Assembly (NCBI GenBank): GCA_027943335.1
Contig: BSBK01003561.1
Location: 62,001 to 126,000, forward strand
Source of the DNA: Chamaecyparis obtusa
Lineage: Eukaryota; Streptophyta; Pinopsida; Cupressales; Cupressaceae
Length of the DNA stretch: 64,000 nucleotides
Direction of reading: 5' to 3'
The translations under genes and the position numbers were made by a program. This document shows, piece by piece, positions 1 to 11,935 of this stretch. The first letter of the stretch is position 1. Every line of letters starts with the position of its first letter. Under the pieces are notes generated by a model, which saw nothing but the letters and a program-made list of their open reading frames with translations, searched no databases and was not told where the DNA came from.

Positions 1-645
1 GACTTCCATGTAGTTTGGTATGCCCAAAGTGCTTCAAAAAGTTAGATAGCCCAATCTTTCTTATGGATAGTAACTATTTTAGTGAGAATAGATTCCAACT
101 CCTAATTGGTAACTTCCACCTACCCATTAGCCTGGGGGTGATAGGGTGAAGATTTACCATGCCAGATGTTATATTCCTCGATCAGAGCAGTAATCAAATT
201 GGAAGTAAACTAAGGACCTTGATCAGATTCAATCTCCCTTGGTACTCCAAATCTAGTGAAGATGAATTCATAAAGGAACTTTGCAACATTTTTATCCCTA
301 GGGTGCTTCATAGGTTTAGCCTCAGCCCATTTTGTAACATAGTCAGTGCAAACAAGGATATAGGATTTACCTTGGGAAGAGGGCTCACTAGGACCAACAA
401 AATCAATCCCCCATTTGTCAAAGGGTATGACAACTACCTATGGCTATAGGGGCATTTCATCTATCTTTATAGGCTATCCCATACGTTGGCATTTGTCAAA
501 CTTTTTGGTGTACTGAGTAGCATCCTTGTGTAGACTGGACCAATAGTAACTTGTAGTCAAAATTTTCAAGGCTGTTCATTTGGTAGCAAAATGTCCACCA
601 CAAGGTTCATCATGACATGCCTTGAGGATATCATACATTTCATCC
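1..645 (-). pseudogene. E1 integrase (zinc-binding domain and catalytic core), decayed
   Basis: The integrase would join element cDNA to host DNA. Reverse translation shows a zinc-binding segment at about 480-600 (CHDEPCGGHF, then KFDKCQRMG where the first Cys of the usual pair is Phe). The core starts near 430 with WGIDFVGPSEP (first catalytic Asp), followed by DYVTKWAEAKPMK, ESDQGP (second Asp, near 205) and SPYHPQANG-stop-VEV near 115 (the Glu is kept). TAG stops replace conserved Gln after DQGP and after NG. All three acidic residues remain readable but the frame is closed, so this is a pseudogene. The C-terminal part lies beyond position 1. Confidence 0.9.
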
Positions 646-740
646 TCTCTTATACATCTTCTAGTTACTTGATTAGGACTAGTATAAAACATGAATCCAT
701 AAATCTATGAATAATTAATGCTCTTTTTAGTTAACAACCT

Positions 741-2110
741 TCATTCTTTAGCAGAGAAATGAGCTAGTGTCTTAACAGTTGTGAGATAATTGGCAATATC
801 AGCATACCAAGGATTGTGTGCAGTCAGCAAGAAGAGATGTTCATTAGGAAAGCTATCATCAATGGCTACAGGATCATCAAGTACATGCAACCTAGAAAGA
901 AAATTAGCTACCACATTGGTTTTACCAGGTTTATCTATTATGGTAATGTTAAACTCCTGCATAAGCAGCAACCAGTGAGCCAATCTTCCAGAGATTACAA
1001 GCTTGCTCATGAGATACTCAATAGAAGAATGGTTGATATGTAGATAGATCTCATATCCAATAATGTAGTGTCTGAATTTATTTAGGGCATAAATGACTGC
1101 AAGAAGTTCTTTTTCAGTGACAGTTTAATTAAAATCGGCACCCTACAAATTTTTACTGATAAAGTAAATTGCATGCTCAACTAAGTCCACCTTTTGACCA
1201 AGCACAACTCCAATAGCATAGTCTGAGGCATTGATATGGATGTGAAAAGGAAATCCCTAATTCAGTCCTCTCAAAACCAGTTCTGTAGTGAGAACTTCTT
1301 TAAGCTACAGGAAAGAATTTGCACACTCAGAATCCCAAACAAATTCAGCATCCTTCTTGAGAAAGTTATATGGTGGTGTTGCAAGATGACTAAAATCTTT
1401 TATAAACCTTCTATAATACCTGACATGTCCAAGAAAACTTTGCACATCTTTTTCTTTTGCTAGAGTAGGTAATGTGCTAATCACTTCAATCTTGGTAGGG
1501 TCCACTTGAATACCTTTTAAAGATATGAAATGTCCTAAGACAACCCCTTCATCCATCATCATGAAGTACTTTTCACTATTGAGAGAGAGGTTATAATCAT
1601 GACATCTCTGAAGAAATTTCTCCAAATTTTCCTTGGCCTCATCAAAAGTATGCCCATAGGTGGTAAAGTCATCCATGTAAATCTCCATGCAACCAACAGA
1701 GATATTTGAGAATATACTGATCCCAGCTCGCTAGAAAGTAGTAGGAGCATTGGACAACCCAAAAGGAAACACTGAATAGGAAAATGTTCCCCATGGGCAA
1801 GTGAATGTTGTCTTCTCCTGGTCTTCAGGGGCTATTTGTATCTGATTATAACCACTGAATCCAGCCAAAAAAGAGAAGTATTTCTTTCCAGCTAGGTTAT
1901 CAAGGACTTGATCTATGAATGGTAATGGAAAGTGGTCCTTCTTAGTGGTGGTGTTAAGCTCCATATAGTCGACAAAAAATCTGAACTTCCCTCCTTTCTT
2001 AGGTACTATAACAAGAGGGGAGACCCACTGACTATCAGAAATGGGATAGATGAAGCCAACATTTAACAACTCTGCAACTCATTCTTAACTATATCCCTTT
2101 GAGCTGGGTT
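741..2110 (-). pseudogene. E1 reverse transcriptase and RNase H, frameshifted
   Basis: This would copy element RNA into DNA and remove the RNA strand. N-terminal RT blocks lie at 1731-2069 (VSPLVIVPKKGG, FVDYMELN, FPLPFIDQVLD, FPFGLSNAPTTF). A frameshift near 1731 leads into 1305-1688, which holds the polymerase motif YMDD in EIYMDDFTTYG and then LGHFISLKGIQVDP. RNase H and the link to integrase follow down to 741 (LAHWLLLMQEFN, KTNVVANFLSRL). The order and motifs are those of Ty3/gypsy pol. The YMDD box is intact, but at least one frameshift and several stops separate the blocks. Confidence 0.92.
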
Positions 2111-3267
2111 AACCCTTTATTGAGGTTAGTGAAAAAGTCTGAATTTAGGACTGATGTAAATTTTGTGAGTGTAGAGCTTAGGGTCTAAGCCTTTCATGTC
2201 AATATAATTCCAAGCAAAGGCTGATTGATGTTCTTTTAGAAGTTGCAAGACATTTGACTGCTAAGAGAGAGTCAAAGCACTATTTACATTTAACTCCTTT
2301 CCTAAGCTGACCTCGAGCTTAGTGACATTTTTTTTTCCATTGACAACTAAGAAATTGGGGAAGACTCCATTTCATGAGGCAATACTATATGAAGAAATTT
2401 GGAAGTTTCTGAATACTGCAGAGCATTGAAAAGTGGTAACAAAGTTTCAAGAACACAGTCCTCTTGGGAACACACTTGGGAGTGCACACCATACTCATTC
2501 ATAATTATGGAGGAAATGATTTCATCTTCTCCCCTAGAAGCTACAAAAGGTTCCCTGGATATCATCATTAACTGATGAATGGAATTGACCTCAGGTTGAG
2601 TATCATCCGAATTTGGCTAGATTATCTGGTCATCTTGCAACAGAGGTTGAGCTGGGGAATATAAAGTCAAATTTTTAGTGTTGACTCCATTGGATATAGT
2701 CATTTTTCTTGACCAAAAAGCTATATAGGCATCTGCAGTAGCTAGCCAAGGCCTACCTAAAATTATTGGATATCCTCCCATGTTAGCCTTTGGAGAAAGG
2801 ACAACAAAGTCAACTGGATATTCCCAGGAATTCAAGGTGACTATTACATCCTCTACCATCCCATCAAGTGTAATGGTGGAGCTATTAGTAAGCTGAAGGA
2901 TGGTTGGGGTTTCTCTAAGACCGATGATATGTAACTAAGACATTACTTCCTTGGTCATGACATTTATGGATGCACCTAAGTCAACTAGAGCATTTTGGAC
3001 TTGCATTCCTTGAATAGTGACTGTAACCATAGGGCTACCAGGATCAGAATACGTTGGAATTGTCAATTTCTCCAACATTAGATTAGATAACTGGCCCAGG
3101 ACATGTATAGTTTTAGGATCCATTTTCTTCCTCCTAGGTTTCTTGATACAAGCTTCCTTGATGGCTTTAGTATATGCAAGTACTTCCTTTATGGCATCTA
3201 ACAAGGGAATTTTTACTGTGATTTGCTTTAGTTGGGCAAGAAAATCCAAGACTGCTTGATTTTCCAC
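2111..3267 (-). pseudogene. E1 aspartic protease with flanking linker, decayed
   Basis: The retropepsin-type protease that would cut the Gag-Pol polyprotein. The active-site block in 2935-3267 reads ALVDLGASINVMTKEVMS, the DLGAS variant usual in Athila/Tat elements. The C-terminal block in 2617-2859 contains YPIILGRPWLATADAYI, the standard ILGRPWL flap-end motif. Upstream (3050-3267) is a helical linker with a basic stretch. A linker of unclear function (open at 2347-2568) leads to RT. The two halves are in different frames, so the domain is broken although the catalytic Asp is kept. Confidence 0.85.
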
Positions 3268-4924
3268 TAGCTTAACTTGTTCCTCCAGCCTATGGGGAAA
3301 TGGAGGTTCTTGTGCTGTAGGAGTAGTAGGTTGGACTATTACATTAGTTGGTTCTATTGAGGCATCCTCAACTTTGGTAATGATAGGCTACTATGGAGGA
3401 GGAAAGGTTGTACCAGATCTTAAATGTATATTATTCAGGGGAATTGCATAGCTCTACTACTATGTTGTTGGTTTAGCATTTTTGGGATTAGGAGTAGGCT
3501 GAGCAGGTAATTGAGTCTATTTAGGGGAAGTAGTGTTGGCTGTAAGAGGAGACATCAAAGCCTTCTACTGAGGTGGTGGCATCAAAGCTTGATGGTTTGA
3601 TCGGTCCATCCATTGTGGTTGTTGCCACCCCTGCTAGGGCTATTGCTAGGGTTGCTGAGGTTGTGACCAACCTTGTTGAGATTGTTGCCATCTTGGCTGA
3701 TGCTACTGCCAACCTTGCTAAGGTTTTTGCCAACCTTGCTGAGGCTACTGCTAGCCTTGATGAGGTTGTTGCCAACCTTGCTGAGGCTGCTACCAACTAT
3801 TATACCCACTAAATCCACTATGTTGTTGATTTTTCCATGCATTATTATTATTAAAATTTTGAAGAGGATCTTGGGGAATACCTAGTCTCTGAGCCCATGG
3901 CCTTCACTAGGAAATGTAGAGCACCTCTCCATTCTCATCAATGGCTTTGAACTCGGTAGGCATAGGTTGGGACTCCAAGCTTGCAACAGACTTACACCGA
4001 CAATTCTTTTTCTTCTCCCTGCAGTGTGGTCAATACTCTGCTAACATTGCAGCAGCTTCATCTTTCTTTCTCCTTGCCCACATTGTGTCCAACTAAGTAG
4101 CAACATCATTAATGATGTCTTTCTTGAAATCTGACAATAGATTGGATAGCTCCATTTTGGGCACCCATGTGCCATTGGACTTGTGAGGCAAGGCTCTCAA
4201 GCCTCTTCCTTTTTTGATAGTAGCTCTAGAATAGTTTAGACATATGTTCTTTATGTCATCCCATGTCTTCTAAGTAATGTCCCCCCCACCATAAGGTCAA
4301 GGGCCTCTATGCTCCCATCATTCACACCTCTAAAAAACAAATGCTTCTAAGATTCTTCATTCAGCTCATGTTGAGCATGAACCTGAAGACATAGTCTTCC
4401 AATGTTTCATCTTCCTTCTATGACATTTTAAATATGTCATCTCCTTTTAAGTTCCCTCCTCTGCAACAATCTTTATACTTCTCAAGAAACATGGTGCACA
4501 TTGCATTCCAATCTACTACAACATCAGCACCCAAACTCATAAAACACCATAGAACAACCTCTTTTAAAGTGGATAGAAATAGTTTGAGCTTATGGCCATT
4601 AGTTGTGTAGTCATAGATTCAATAGAGGACATCAAACTCAAAGAGGAAATTCTATGGATCCTTTGTGATGAGTCCATAGAATTTAGGAAGTGTGGCTGCA
4701 AGAATGTTCTTTAGATTTTGGTTACCCTACTAAGTAGGAATAGGAAAAGGGAAGGTAGGATGAGCCTTCACATTATCTAGATATTCTGGGTAAGCAAAGA
4801 GGGCATTTAAATGGTAATATTCATCAAATGATGGCAGTGAAGGCAAGTGATCATAGGCATCAGAAAACACATTCTCAAATAGTTTTTCTTCTTGTGGGCT
4901 CTCTAATTGGGGTTTCTCAAACAT
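3268..4924 (-). pseudogene. E1 gag with Gln/Trp-rich linker, decayed
   Basis: The capsid-forming polyprotein of E1. The N-terminal piece at 4730-4924 (MFEKPQLESPQEEKL) begins about 140 bases inside the primer site, as expected for gag. The middle (about 4000-4700) gives a retrotransposon-gag-like helical domain with many stops (for example ALGADVVVDW and MFLEKYKD when frames are joined by eye). The 3' part is a low-complexity linker rich in Gln, Pro, Gly and Trp (about 3500-3870). Many stops are TAG at positions where related repeats have CAG. Assigned by position and composition as much as by sequence match. Confidence 0.7.
3640..3800 (-). repeat. Degenerate 21-bp tandem repeat in E1 gag (QGWQQPQ heptad)
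   Basis: About seven imperfect 21-base units related to gttgccaaccttgctgaggc on the + strand. On the coding strand they read as a Gln/Pro/Trp heptad (QGWQQPQ), and most stops in it are TAG in place of CAG. Such Q-rich linkers are common between capsid and nucleocapsid in plant gypsy gags. Confidence 0.75.
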
Positions 4925-5063
4925 TGGATTGAAAACCTCAAATGGTTCTTCTTGATTAAGGTTAGGTAGGAATCAACCGAGATGATCTCTACATCTATGC
5001 ATACAAAATTATGCAGAATGAAAACTAACTTAATGACTTTTGGGTCAAACTAAATTGACACCA

Positions 5064-5081
5064 TCCCCGACAACGGTGCCG
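5064..5081 (-). other. E1 primer binding site (tRNA-Asp type)
   Basis: The - strand matches TGGCGCCGTTGCCGGGGA, the tRNA-Asp 3' end complement used by Athila-type elements, at 15 of 18 positions. It sits four bases inside the LTR edge at 5086, where minus-strand DNA synthesis starts. Confidence 0.75.
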
Positions 5082-5085
5082 AAAA

Positions 5086-6130
5086 TGACTGGTTAGAATA
5101 ATATCCTAGTAACTCAAGGATTAGACATCCTTTAATAGTGATTCATTGCTTAAAATCATCATGTATCAACTTAGAACATCATGTTAGACTTCATTAAATT
5201 TATCAATCTAGGAATGTGAACTTGAGATGATGGCTACAAATTTTATGCTTTAATTCTCCTTAAGAGTCATCACTACTAAGTAAAATCTATTGCTACAAGA
5301 GATTTATACTAGGAATTGAAACTACAAATTAACTCTCATCTTGAAGGAAAAACTTAATAGTAAATAGATAATTCTTGAGAGGTAAACCTATGCTGTAGGA
5401 AACGGTTAATGGTTCTGCTACCAGTGGTTGTAGGAGCAACAATGCTTAACAACTTCAAAGAAAATGAACTGAATCCTACTTAAGCATGAACAGGGAATTC
5501 ACCTCCCGTATGGGCCCCCACAAAAGTATGAATGAATTATAACTCAAAGATTGAAATATGAAACTATCATATATTCATTTAACAAAACATAGATACAATA
5601 TAGGATATCAAAGTTTTTCAGTCTATTGCTAGATTACAGTATGAATTCCTCAAAATATCTAACTAGCCTAGAATCATAAGTTCTAGCTTATTTAAAAGCA
5701 ACTAAGAAAAATAGAACACCTACAGACGAGGTCTTTCATTACATAGCATAGCAACTTCAGTTATAGGAATGACAACATCATTCATGCAAGAAGATAAGCC
5801 ATATTTAGTGCTTTGAGAATATAGGAACACTTGTTAACTAGATTGACTTGGTCTGAATCAGCAACCACAAAGTTATGGAAGGAGTGGAGCTATGATGAGA
5901 TCTGAAATAGTTACTTGCCTTAAAAGACCCACTCATCCTTGAGTCCATGCTCCTTGTTGACTTATTCTTCTCTTGGAAAAGGTTAACATAATAGAATCCA
6001 CAACATGAATCCAAGGCAGAGATTATATTAAGTTTTCCTATTTTAATGTAGCCTTGTCACACAGTTGCAAGAGGTCTACCCATTAAAGCTAGAGAAGGAA
6101 AATACCAGATTTTATCATAAAATTCATTAA

Positions 6131-6180
<50 letters not shown>

Positions 6181-6310
6181 GTCTTGTCCTTTAGTTTCAA
6201 AAGTATCAAACATACATATGGCTAAAGCTTAGAAACATAAAAGGTTGTATAATGTTTATGAAAAACCATAAGATATTTAAGTCTGAACTTAGAAAATAAT
6301 AAACAAAACA
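5086..6310 (-). repeat. E1 5' LTR (1,225 bp)
   Basis: Bounded on the - strand by TG (at 6310) and CA (at 5086), with the primer site just inside and E2 gag codons just outside. The partner LTR lies beyond the window, so the limits come from the primer site and from the break in E2's frame. It holds the (TA)n tract at 6133-6176, which may have overgrown the TATA region. Confidence 0.8.
6133..6176. repeat. (TA)22 microsatellite
   Basis: Uninterrupted TA dinucleotides within the E1 5' LTR. Confidence 0.98.
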
Positions 6311-6786
6311 TCCCATAAACTTGACTCATCAATGATATCTTTGAAATTAAATTTTTGAGGAAGTTTGGCTCCTTGTTGAGCTAATTGTAAGAAATAGGCT
6401 TCTTTCTCTTCTTGCAAGAAGTGTTTAATCATTCTTTGAAAGTCATCATCATTTCTATATCACTCAATTTCACATGGTGTTGGTTCTGGATCTCTGCCAT
6501 GATTAGAGTGATGACCTTGGGAGCCTTAGTTTCCTCATCCTTGAGACATTGTGTTGTTGTGAGGACTACCAGGGATTGTTCGATGTGGAGTTCATTGACT
6601 ACCTCTGTGAGTTGATTGAGGAGGGTTAAAATAACCTTCTTTCTAATGTAGATAACCTAGAGCATCTTCTTCATAATGAGTTGTATCATAAGGTTTATTA
6701 ATGGACTAAACAACGTAAGAAGAAAAAGGTGATAATTTTGGTTCTTCTCTAAGTTTTATGTATGAGGAAGCTCTGGTTTCCACCAT
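6311..6786 (-). pseudogene. E2 gag, N-terminal 159 codons, cut by E1
   Basis: ATG at 6786-6784 opens MVETRASSYIKLREEPKL and runs, with a few TAG/TGA stops, through SINKPYDTTHYEEDA, then HSNHGRDPEPTPCEIE, YRNDDDFQRMIKHFLQEE and AQQGAKLPQKFNFKD, up to the E1 insertion at 6310. The composition (basic, then acidic and Gln-rich) suits the N-terminus of a gypsy Gag that forms the particle shell. The remainder of gag would resume on the far side of E1, outside the window. Two stops replace conserved Gln (TAG). Identification rests on the start position, good codon structure and position relative to LTR and primer site. Confidence 0.65.
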
Positions 6787-9020
6787 TAACCTCAAGTGAA
6801 TCTGAAGAGCAAGATTAAGACAATTGATGAATGATCTGATTTGGGGAAAATTGAATGACACAACTTTGTCAAGATTGTATGTGATGAAGATTGATTGGAC
6901 GTAAGTGTAGGATACTGTGCCCTAGGTGTATGGGTAGATGCCCAAAAGGTGATGGACATGAACTTGCAATACTTTGTCATTTTGAGGATTGAATTGAAAA
7001 TGATTGTGATACAAGATGAAATGAGATTCAAATCAATAAATCAAAAGGCTGGATCAAACTCAAGAGACCACTTTAGGAAAATTAATTGGATTTTTCTAGT
7101 TTTCTGCTCTGTTCCTGACCCAATGAATATTTTGACAAAATCTAATACTTGAATTCAATGGTTGAATTTCTAAAAAAATTGAAGGCTTTCTAACAAGTTT
7201 GACCTAACTCTTGTACAACTTTCTCTAGGCTCATATGAGTCAGGATGGGGTCTCATACAATAATTGACAAAACTTGTATGACACTTGACTCCAGTATTGA
7301 AATTTTCTTTGGCTTTCTGACAATAGTTATAGGAAAAAGTACAGGTTACCATACAAGTTTATGGGGGTTCTGAAATGATAGTTTAAAAACTCATATGACT
7401 TTTGTTTTTCCTTGATGACAACTAACACCAGAAAAGGATTTTTCTTCATATTTTGCAAGTCTTTCAGATTGTTGATTGATTTTGATGGCTAGGTTTGTTC
7501 ATTTTAAATGACCAACTAAATGCATTAACAAATTTTATCATAGATCATGCATGCAAGACAACAATCAAGGGAGTTCAAGAAATCAATTATCTTCAAACAA
7601 TGAGCAAGGGACAAGGCAACCTTGCAAATGAACAAGAATAGTGACTTATGATTCTACTCCTTAAGAATTCTGCTTGTGTATGTTCTCCAAATGTCTTGTA
7701 GTCATGCACATAGTCCTAGAAAATAAAAAAGTTGGTTGCACTATGGTTTGTAGTAATGGTCAACTCTGCACCTTTTGTAATATTAAGAGTGCAAACTCCA
7801 ATCCAGGCGCACTGGGGTTTTGACACATTCTAAGAATTTAATCAATTAGAGATGTTGAGGAGATCTGACAACCCAACAAGAAACTACACCTTTGGAGATT
7901 TCTTCCACAAGGACATTTATATATTGCTTGCCACTACCATGACAAAAATGGCTATTACTACATGAGGTTTTGTCCATGTGGTTGACCCAATAAAGGGAAT
8001 GTCCACTACGGTTAACCAACTCTATCAAGGAAGACTCACAAAATACACCACATGGGGACTTAGTTTAGATTCAAGGATCTGCATTTCTGATGTTGCACAA
8101 AAAGGGAATAGAGCATAATCCTCTAGCCTCTTCACCTCACCCAGACATAGAAAATAGATTGATTGACATGATAAAATTGAAACCACCTCACCAAGGTTCG
8201 TATGTCAACAAAAATGACTATCAATCTCTCTAAGTGGGTCCAAGAGAAAACATACCATCAAAGATGAAGACTAAACCAAGTAAGATCATGAGATGATAAC
8301 AAATCCTCCCTACCTACAAGGGGATATATCTTCAAGAATATCTTCACATGTAAAACAAGCTAATGAAGCCTAATCTCTCAAGAAGACCACAAATAGTGTT
8401 CATAGGGACTAATTACTATGTGAAACATATATGCAAGAAAGCAAATATAGATTATTTTTAGAGCCAAAATGAATGTGTGATTTATGAAAGAAAGAAACAC
8501 TCAAGCTAAGCACATGAGAGGTTCATTTTATTTCCCAAAATTGAAATGTTATAGGGATGTAGTGAAATACCTCAGATCCAAAGCAACACGCTTAGTATAT
8601 TTTACCTTATTTTTATTGCACTTTTTCATGAGCCAAAATGACCAGAAGCAATAAGTATCAATCGTTAGGGTTAACTTTCAGCAAAAAATCTGAAATCAAA
8701 ATCTGAAAAGATGACTCAAAATGTGAAATGACTATGCAAAACTGGCATCAAAACTCGTACGAGTTTCTACAACTTCCCATATGACTTTCCAAAAATGATA
8801 TGACAATGGGTTAGCTTTCATATGATAATTTAGCTTCCAGACGACACTACATAACAACACATACAACAATCCAAAATGTGGTTTGTCATATGACAACTAG
8901 AAGGCTCAAATACAACTTTCTGAAATGTCATATGAAATCGTACAGACCAAAAAATTAAAAATCATAGTTTTAAGAGAAATTGCCAAAAAATTGAAAAATA
9001 AAAGAGGGAAACCCATTCTC
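6787..9020 (-). other. E2 leader between primer site and gag, no convincing ORF
   Basis: About 2.2 kb between the E2 primer site and its gag start. No open frame longer than about 85 codons looks like a gene on either strand. A CATATGA-like word recurs (for example near 7390, 8780, 8830, 8890 and 8925). Long leaders, sometimes with an extra ORF, are known in Tat/Ogre elements; an older ORF decayed beyond recognition is possible. Confidence 0.5.
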
Positions 9021-9040
9021 GGGCCCCACGGTGGGTGCCA
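9021..9040 (-). other. E2 primer binding site
   Basis: The - strand reads TGGCACCCACCGTGGGGCCC, four bases inside the LTR edge. It closely resembles primer sites seen in plant gypsy elements of the Tat group; I do not assign the tRNA with certainty. Confidence 0.7.
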
Positions 9041-9044
9041 AAAA

Positions 9045-10076
9045 TGTGTGAGTGAATTTTGTACTGAGCTATAGACACAACACTTTAGCAAAACATTAGA
9101 GGTTAGCAAATCAAGAAATCTGCAAATAAAGTAAACAATGCTAACTAGGCAATTTACTGCCTTCTATTAGGTATGAGTTTGATAATCTCATATTATGACC
9201 GAGACCAATGACAATGCAATACCTAAACGAAGAATTTGAAATGATGAAAGCAATGAAAATATGGATGCAGATTAATCTATCTTTTTGGACTTTTCTATGC
9301 AAAATGATGAAAACTGATATGAAAATTAATCTAGAATTGAGAATGAAATGGATTACAAATCTAATCTAACAATGCTATGAATGCTATGAAAATGGCTTGA
9401 AAATAATGAATTGCAAAAATCTCACAATCGCCTATTTGCAAGAGCTCGATTCTCCAAGTGCAGTTGAAGGATTCAGAAGAGGGATCTTTTGTGAAGGGTT
9501 AAGCCTTGTTTATATAGAAATCCAAGATTTTTGAAAGCTCATGGAAAGCCAAAAATATCTCCCTTATTAACTTAGATTGATTTTTGATTTATCAGGAAGT
9601 CAAAATTAGTTAACTCACAAAATCATGCAAAATCAAAATTTTAACTCAAATCATAAGTTTTAGATCACTTTTTAACACAAAATAGATGTTGAGTTCAAAA
9701 AGATAACAAATTGAATTGATTTATTGGTTTACAGTTTAACAATTTTTTGAATGTGCATGGATAATTATGAATTAATTTAATAATTCAAAAAAATTATTCT
9801 CAACTTAACTAATTTTTGAATTAAAATAACTAATTTATGGGTTAATCAATTATTTAATCAAACTTTATTCCAAAAACTATATCATTAAATCTGAGAATTG
9901 GATTTAATCAATTAAATAAGAATTTAATCAATTATTCATAGGATTTTTGATTTATTGTCAAAATTAAATAATATTAATTAGGAATAAATAGAATTAAATG
10001 CAATTAAATGATAAAGTGGTAGAATTATGTCTAATTAATTAAATATTCATCATATTCAATTAATCAAATTTAGGAT
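9045..10076 (-). repeat. E2 5' LTR, left piece (U5/R side)
   Basis: Starts (+ strand) with TG directly beyond the primer site and runs into the AGGAT target site of E3. AT-rich, without coding sequence. It continues at 18078 on the other side of E3; the two pieces together give about 1,220 bp. Confidence 0.75.
9509..9516 (-). promoter_or_regulatory. E2 LTR TATA box
   Basis: TATATAAA on the - strand, followed by a GC-richer stretch about 25-35 bases downstream, as expected for the U3/R junction of this LTR. Confidence 0.55.
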
Positions 10077-11703
10077 TGTATTGTCTTAAAATGGAAGCAC
10101 TTCCATGTTAAGAGCATTTAGCCCTCTGAGTAAGTGGTTTGGGGTCATGTTAAGTGCCTTGATTATGTGTTTACATGTATTTGTCTTTCTCCCCACTTTC
10201 CACTTCTTCCTTGCACTTAATTTCTTCATTCTAGGTGAAATTAGGGTTAGGATCCCAAAGATTATCCTTAATTTCCCTCTTCCATGGCTCTATTTTCTAG
10301 GTAGGATTTAGAAATAGGTCCTCATGACCCTCATCACAATAATCATAGGATTTTATGTCTATTGCTAGCATTCTATCTTGTTCTGATATCATTTCTAGGT
10401 TTTTGGGTATCCCTGGGACCTCCTAACCTAGTTCTGACTAAATCTGGGCCCAGGGTCAAATTTGAGGTTGATCCTGACTAGGTTAGGATCAAGCTCAAAC
10501 CTAACTAGGTCAGGTCCAACCTCAATTTTTCCCCCCTCATTCAAATTTCCAATTTCTTTGATTTCTAGGCATCAGGCTTTCAAGATATTTATTTTCCCAC
10601 CTCCAAGTTGGCCATTTCAGGTTTCAGGATGGTAAATCCTCTAATTGTATTTAATCTAGGTATATTTTCTAAAGGTTAGGACCTAATTGGGATTTAATTC
10701 TCCAAGATGGCCCCTTTAGAGGATTGTGCCCTAATTCACTATACAAGGATGCCTTCCTCTCTCATTTGATCCATCAAGTTTTGTGAGAACATCCACAATC
10801 AAGAAAGTCTTCAAGAATTCAAGTGTTCAAGCATTCATCCATCAAGGAGATCCATTGTTAGCTATTGAAGGATTCAATTTCTTTGGAGCCCCCTTTGATG
10901 ATCCATCCTTCTACATTCATTCAAACCTTCTCATATGCAAAGATCAAGTCAAGATTGGTGTTGAAGATCAAATGCTATTGATTGGAGACATCCTACATTC
11001 ATCCTACATCCATTGAAGCATTCCTACTTGTGGATTTGAGGATTTGAATCCTCTACAAGGACTTCAACATAAGTGAGGTGATTTGTTTCAATTACTTTGT
11101 TTATGCACAATATATTTCAATTCAATTTCAAGGTTAATTCCTAAACTAGGGTTTGACCAAGGCAAACCCACCATACAACAAAGACCCCCATTTTCTTGTA
11201 GGTACAAGTGCAAAATTTCAGATCTGAGATTGAATTTGGATACCCTTTTCAGCAAACTTCTGAGATATGTGAATAAAATCAGAATCAGACTTCAAATAAA
11301 GAATGTAGTATTTGACCTTTTATGAGGGTCAAACTTGACCTAAGCTCATCTTGGAGAAATATTTCTGGGTTTTCTCTATCTCAGCATTTCCAGTCTGAAA
11401 CAAGTTGTAGAATTGCTCGAAAGTATACACAAACATCATAATTTGATATTTTCTAGATCTACCCTAATTTGAGGTTAGTATTTTTATTTCCATTATTCCA
11501 TATTTCAAGCATAATTTCCTTCATAGGGAAATATTGGATTTACTCTCTCTATCTTCCATATTCTTCATAAATTGATTCAATTGTGTATCAACCTCTTGGT
11601 TGATCAAATTGGATCTCTTTTTTGGGAATTTGGGTTTGAGAATAGATCTCATATCTCCCCCCTTTACATTTGAATAGAGGTGAATCCATTTTACTTCTAT
11701 TAA
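10077..11703 (+). repeat. E3 5' LTR (1,627 bp)
   Basis: Begins TGTATTGTCTTAAAATGG and ends CTATTAA; the 3' copy ends CTATTCA, so the terminal CA has changed to AA here. The TATA region has also changed to TATACAAGG. Confidence 0.92.
10740..10748 (+). promoter_or_regulatory. E3 5' LTR TATA region, mutated
   Basis: Reads TATACAAGG where the other three LTRs of this family read TATAAAAGG, so the promoter of this copy is probably weakened. Confidence 0.6.
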
Positions 11704-11706
11704 TTT

Positions 11707-11722
11707 TGGTGAACCCGACTAG
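11707..11722 (+). other. E3 primer binding site
   Basis: TGGTGAACCCGACTAG starts three bases after the LTR end. The same site occurs in E4. TGG followed by a tRNA-like complement fits a primer site, but I cannot name the tRNA. Confidence 0.65.
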
Positions 11723-11935
11723 CTTGCTCTCTTTCTTTTTGGTGTTGGATTTCCCTTTGTCTTATTTCATGTGTTCACCTTCACTATTCTTTTATGGAAT
11801 TGGATGTCATATTGTGCTTTCCTTTTATCCTATTAGTATTAGATTTTTCCTTTGTGTTAGATCTTGCATGCTAATTAGATTTGATATTCATGCTCTCTGT
11901 GTTCTTAGTTTAGTTTATTTGCATTACATTGGTTT

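Larger units (their letters stand above)
1..6310 (-). mobile_element. E1: Ty3/gypsy (Athila/Tat-like) retrotransposon, 3' end beyond window
   Basis: Read on the - strand from right to left: 5' LTR (5086-6310), Asp-type primer site, gag, aspartic protease, reverse transcriptase, RNase H and integrase, the usual Ty3/gypsy order. The element leaves the window inside the integrase, so its 3' LTR is not seen. It interrupts the gag of E2: E2's reading frame runs up to position 6311 and stops exactly at the LTR edge, making E1 younger than E2. The five bases next to the edge (6311-6315, TCCCA) should recur beyond the window as its target duplication. All domains carry stops or frameshifts. The Athila/Tat assignment rests on the primer site and the DLGAS protease motif and is moderately secure. 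Confidence 0.9.

Noticed and set aside
3573..3885. Overlapping + strand frames of 70-80 codons rich in Ala/Val/Leu near 3573-3885
   Set aside because: They are the antisense of the Q-rich tandem repeat in E1 gag; open only because of repeat composition.
6133..6176. (TA)n tract considered as a promoter or replication origin
   Set aside because: A plain microsatellite; no other promoter or origin signal next to it.
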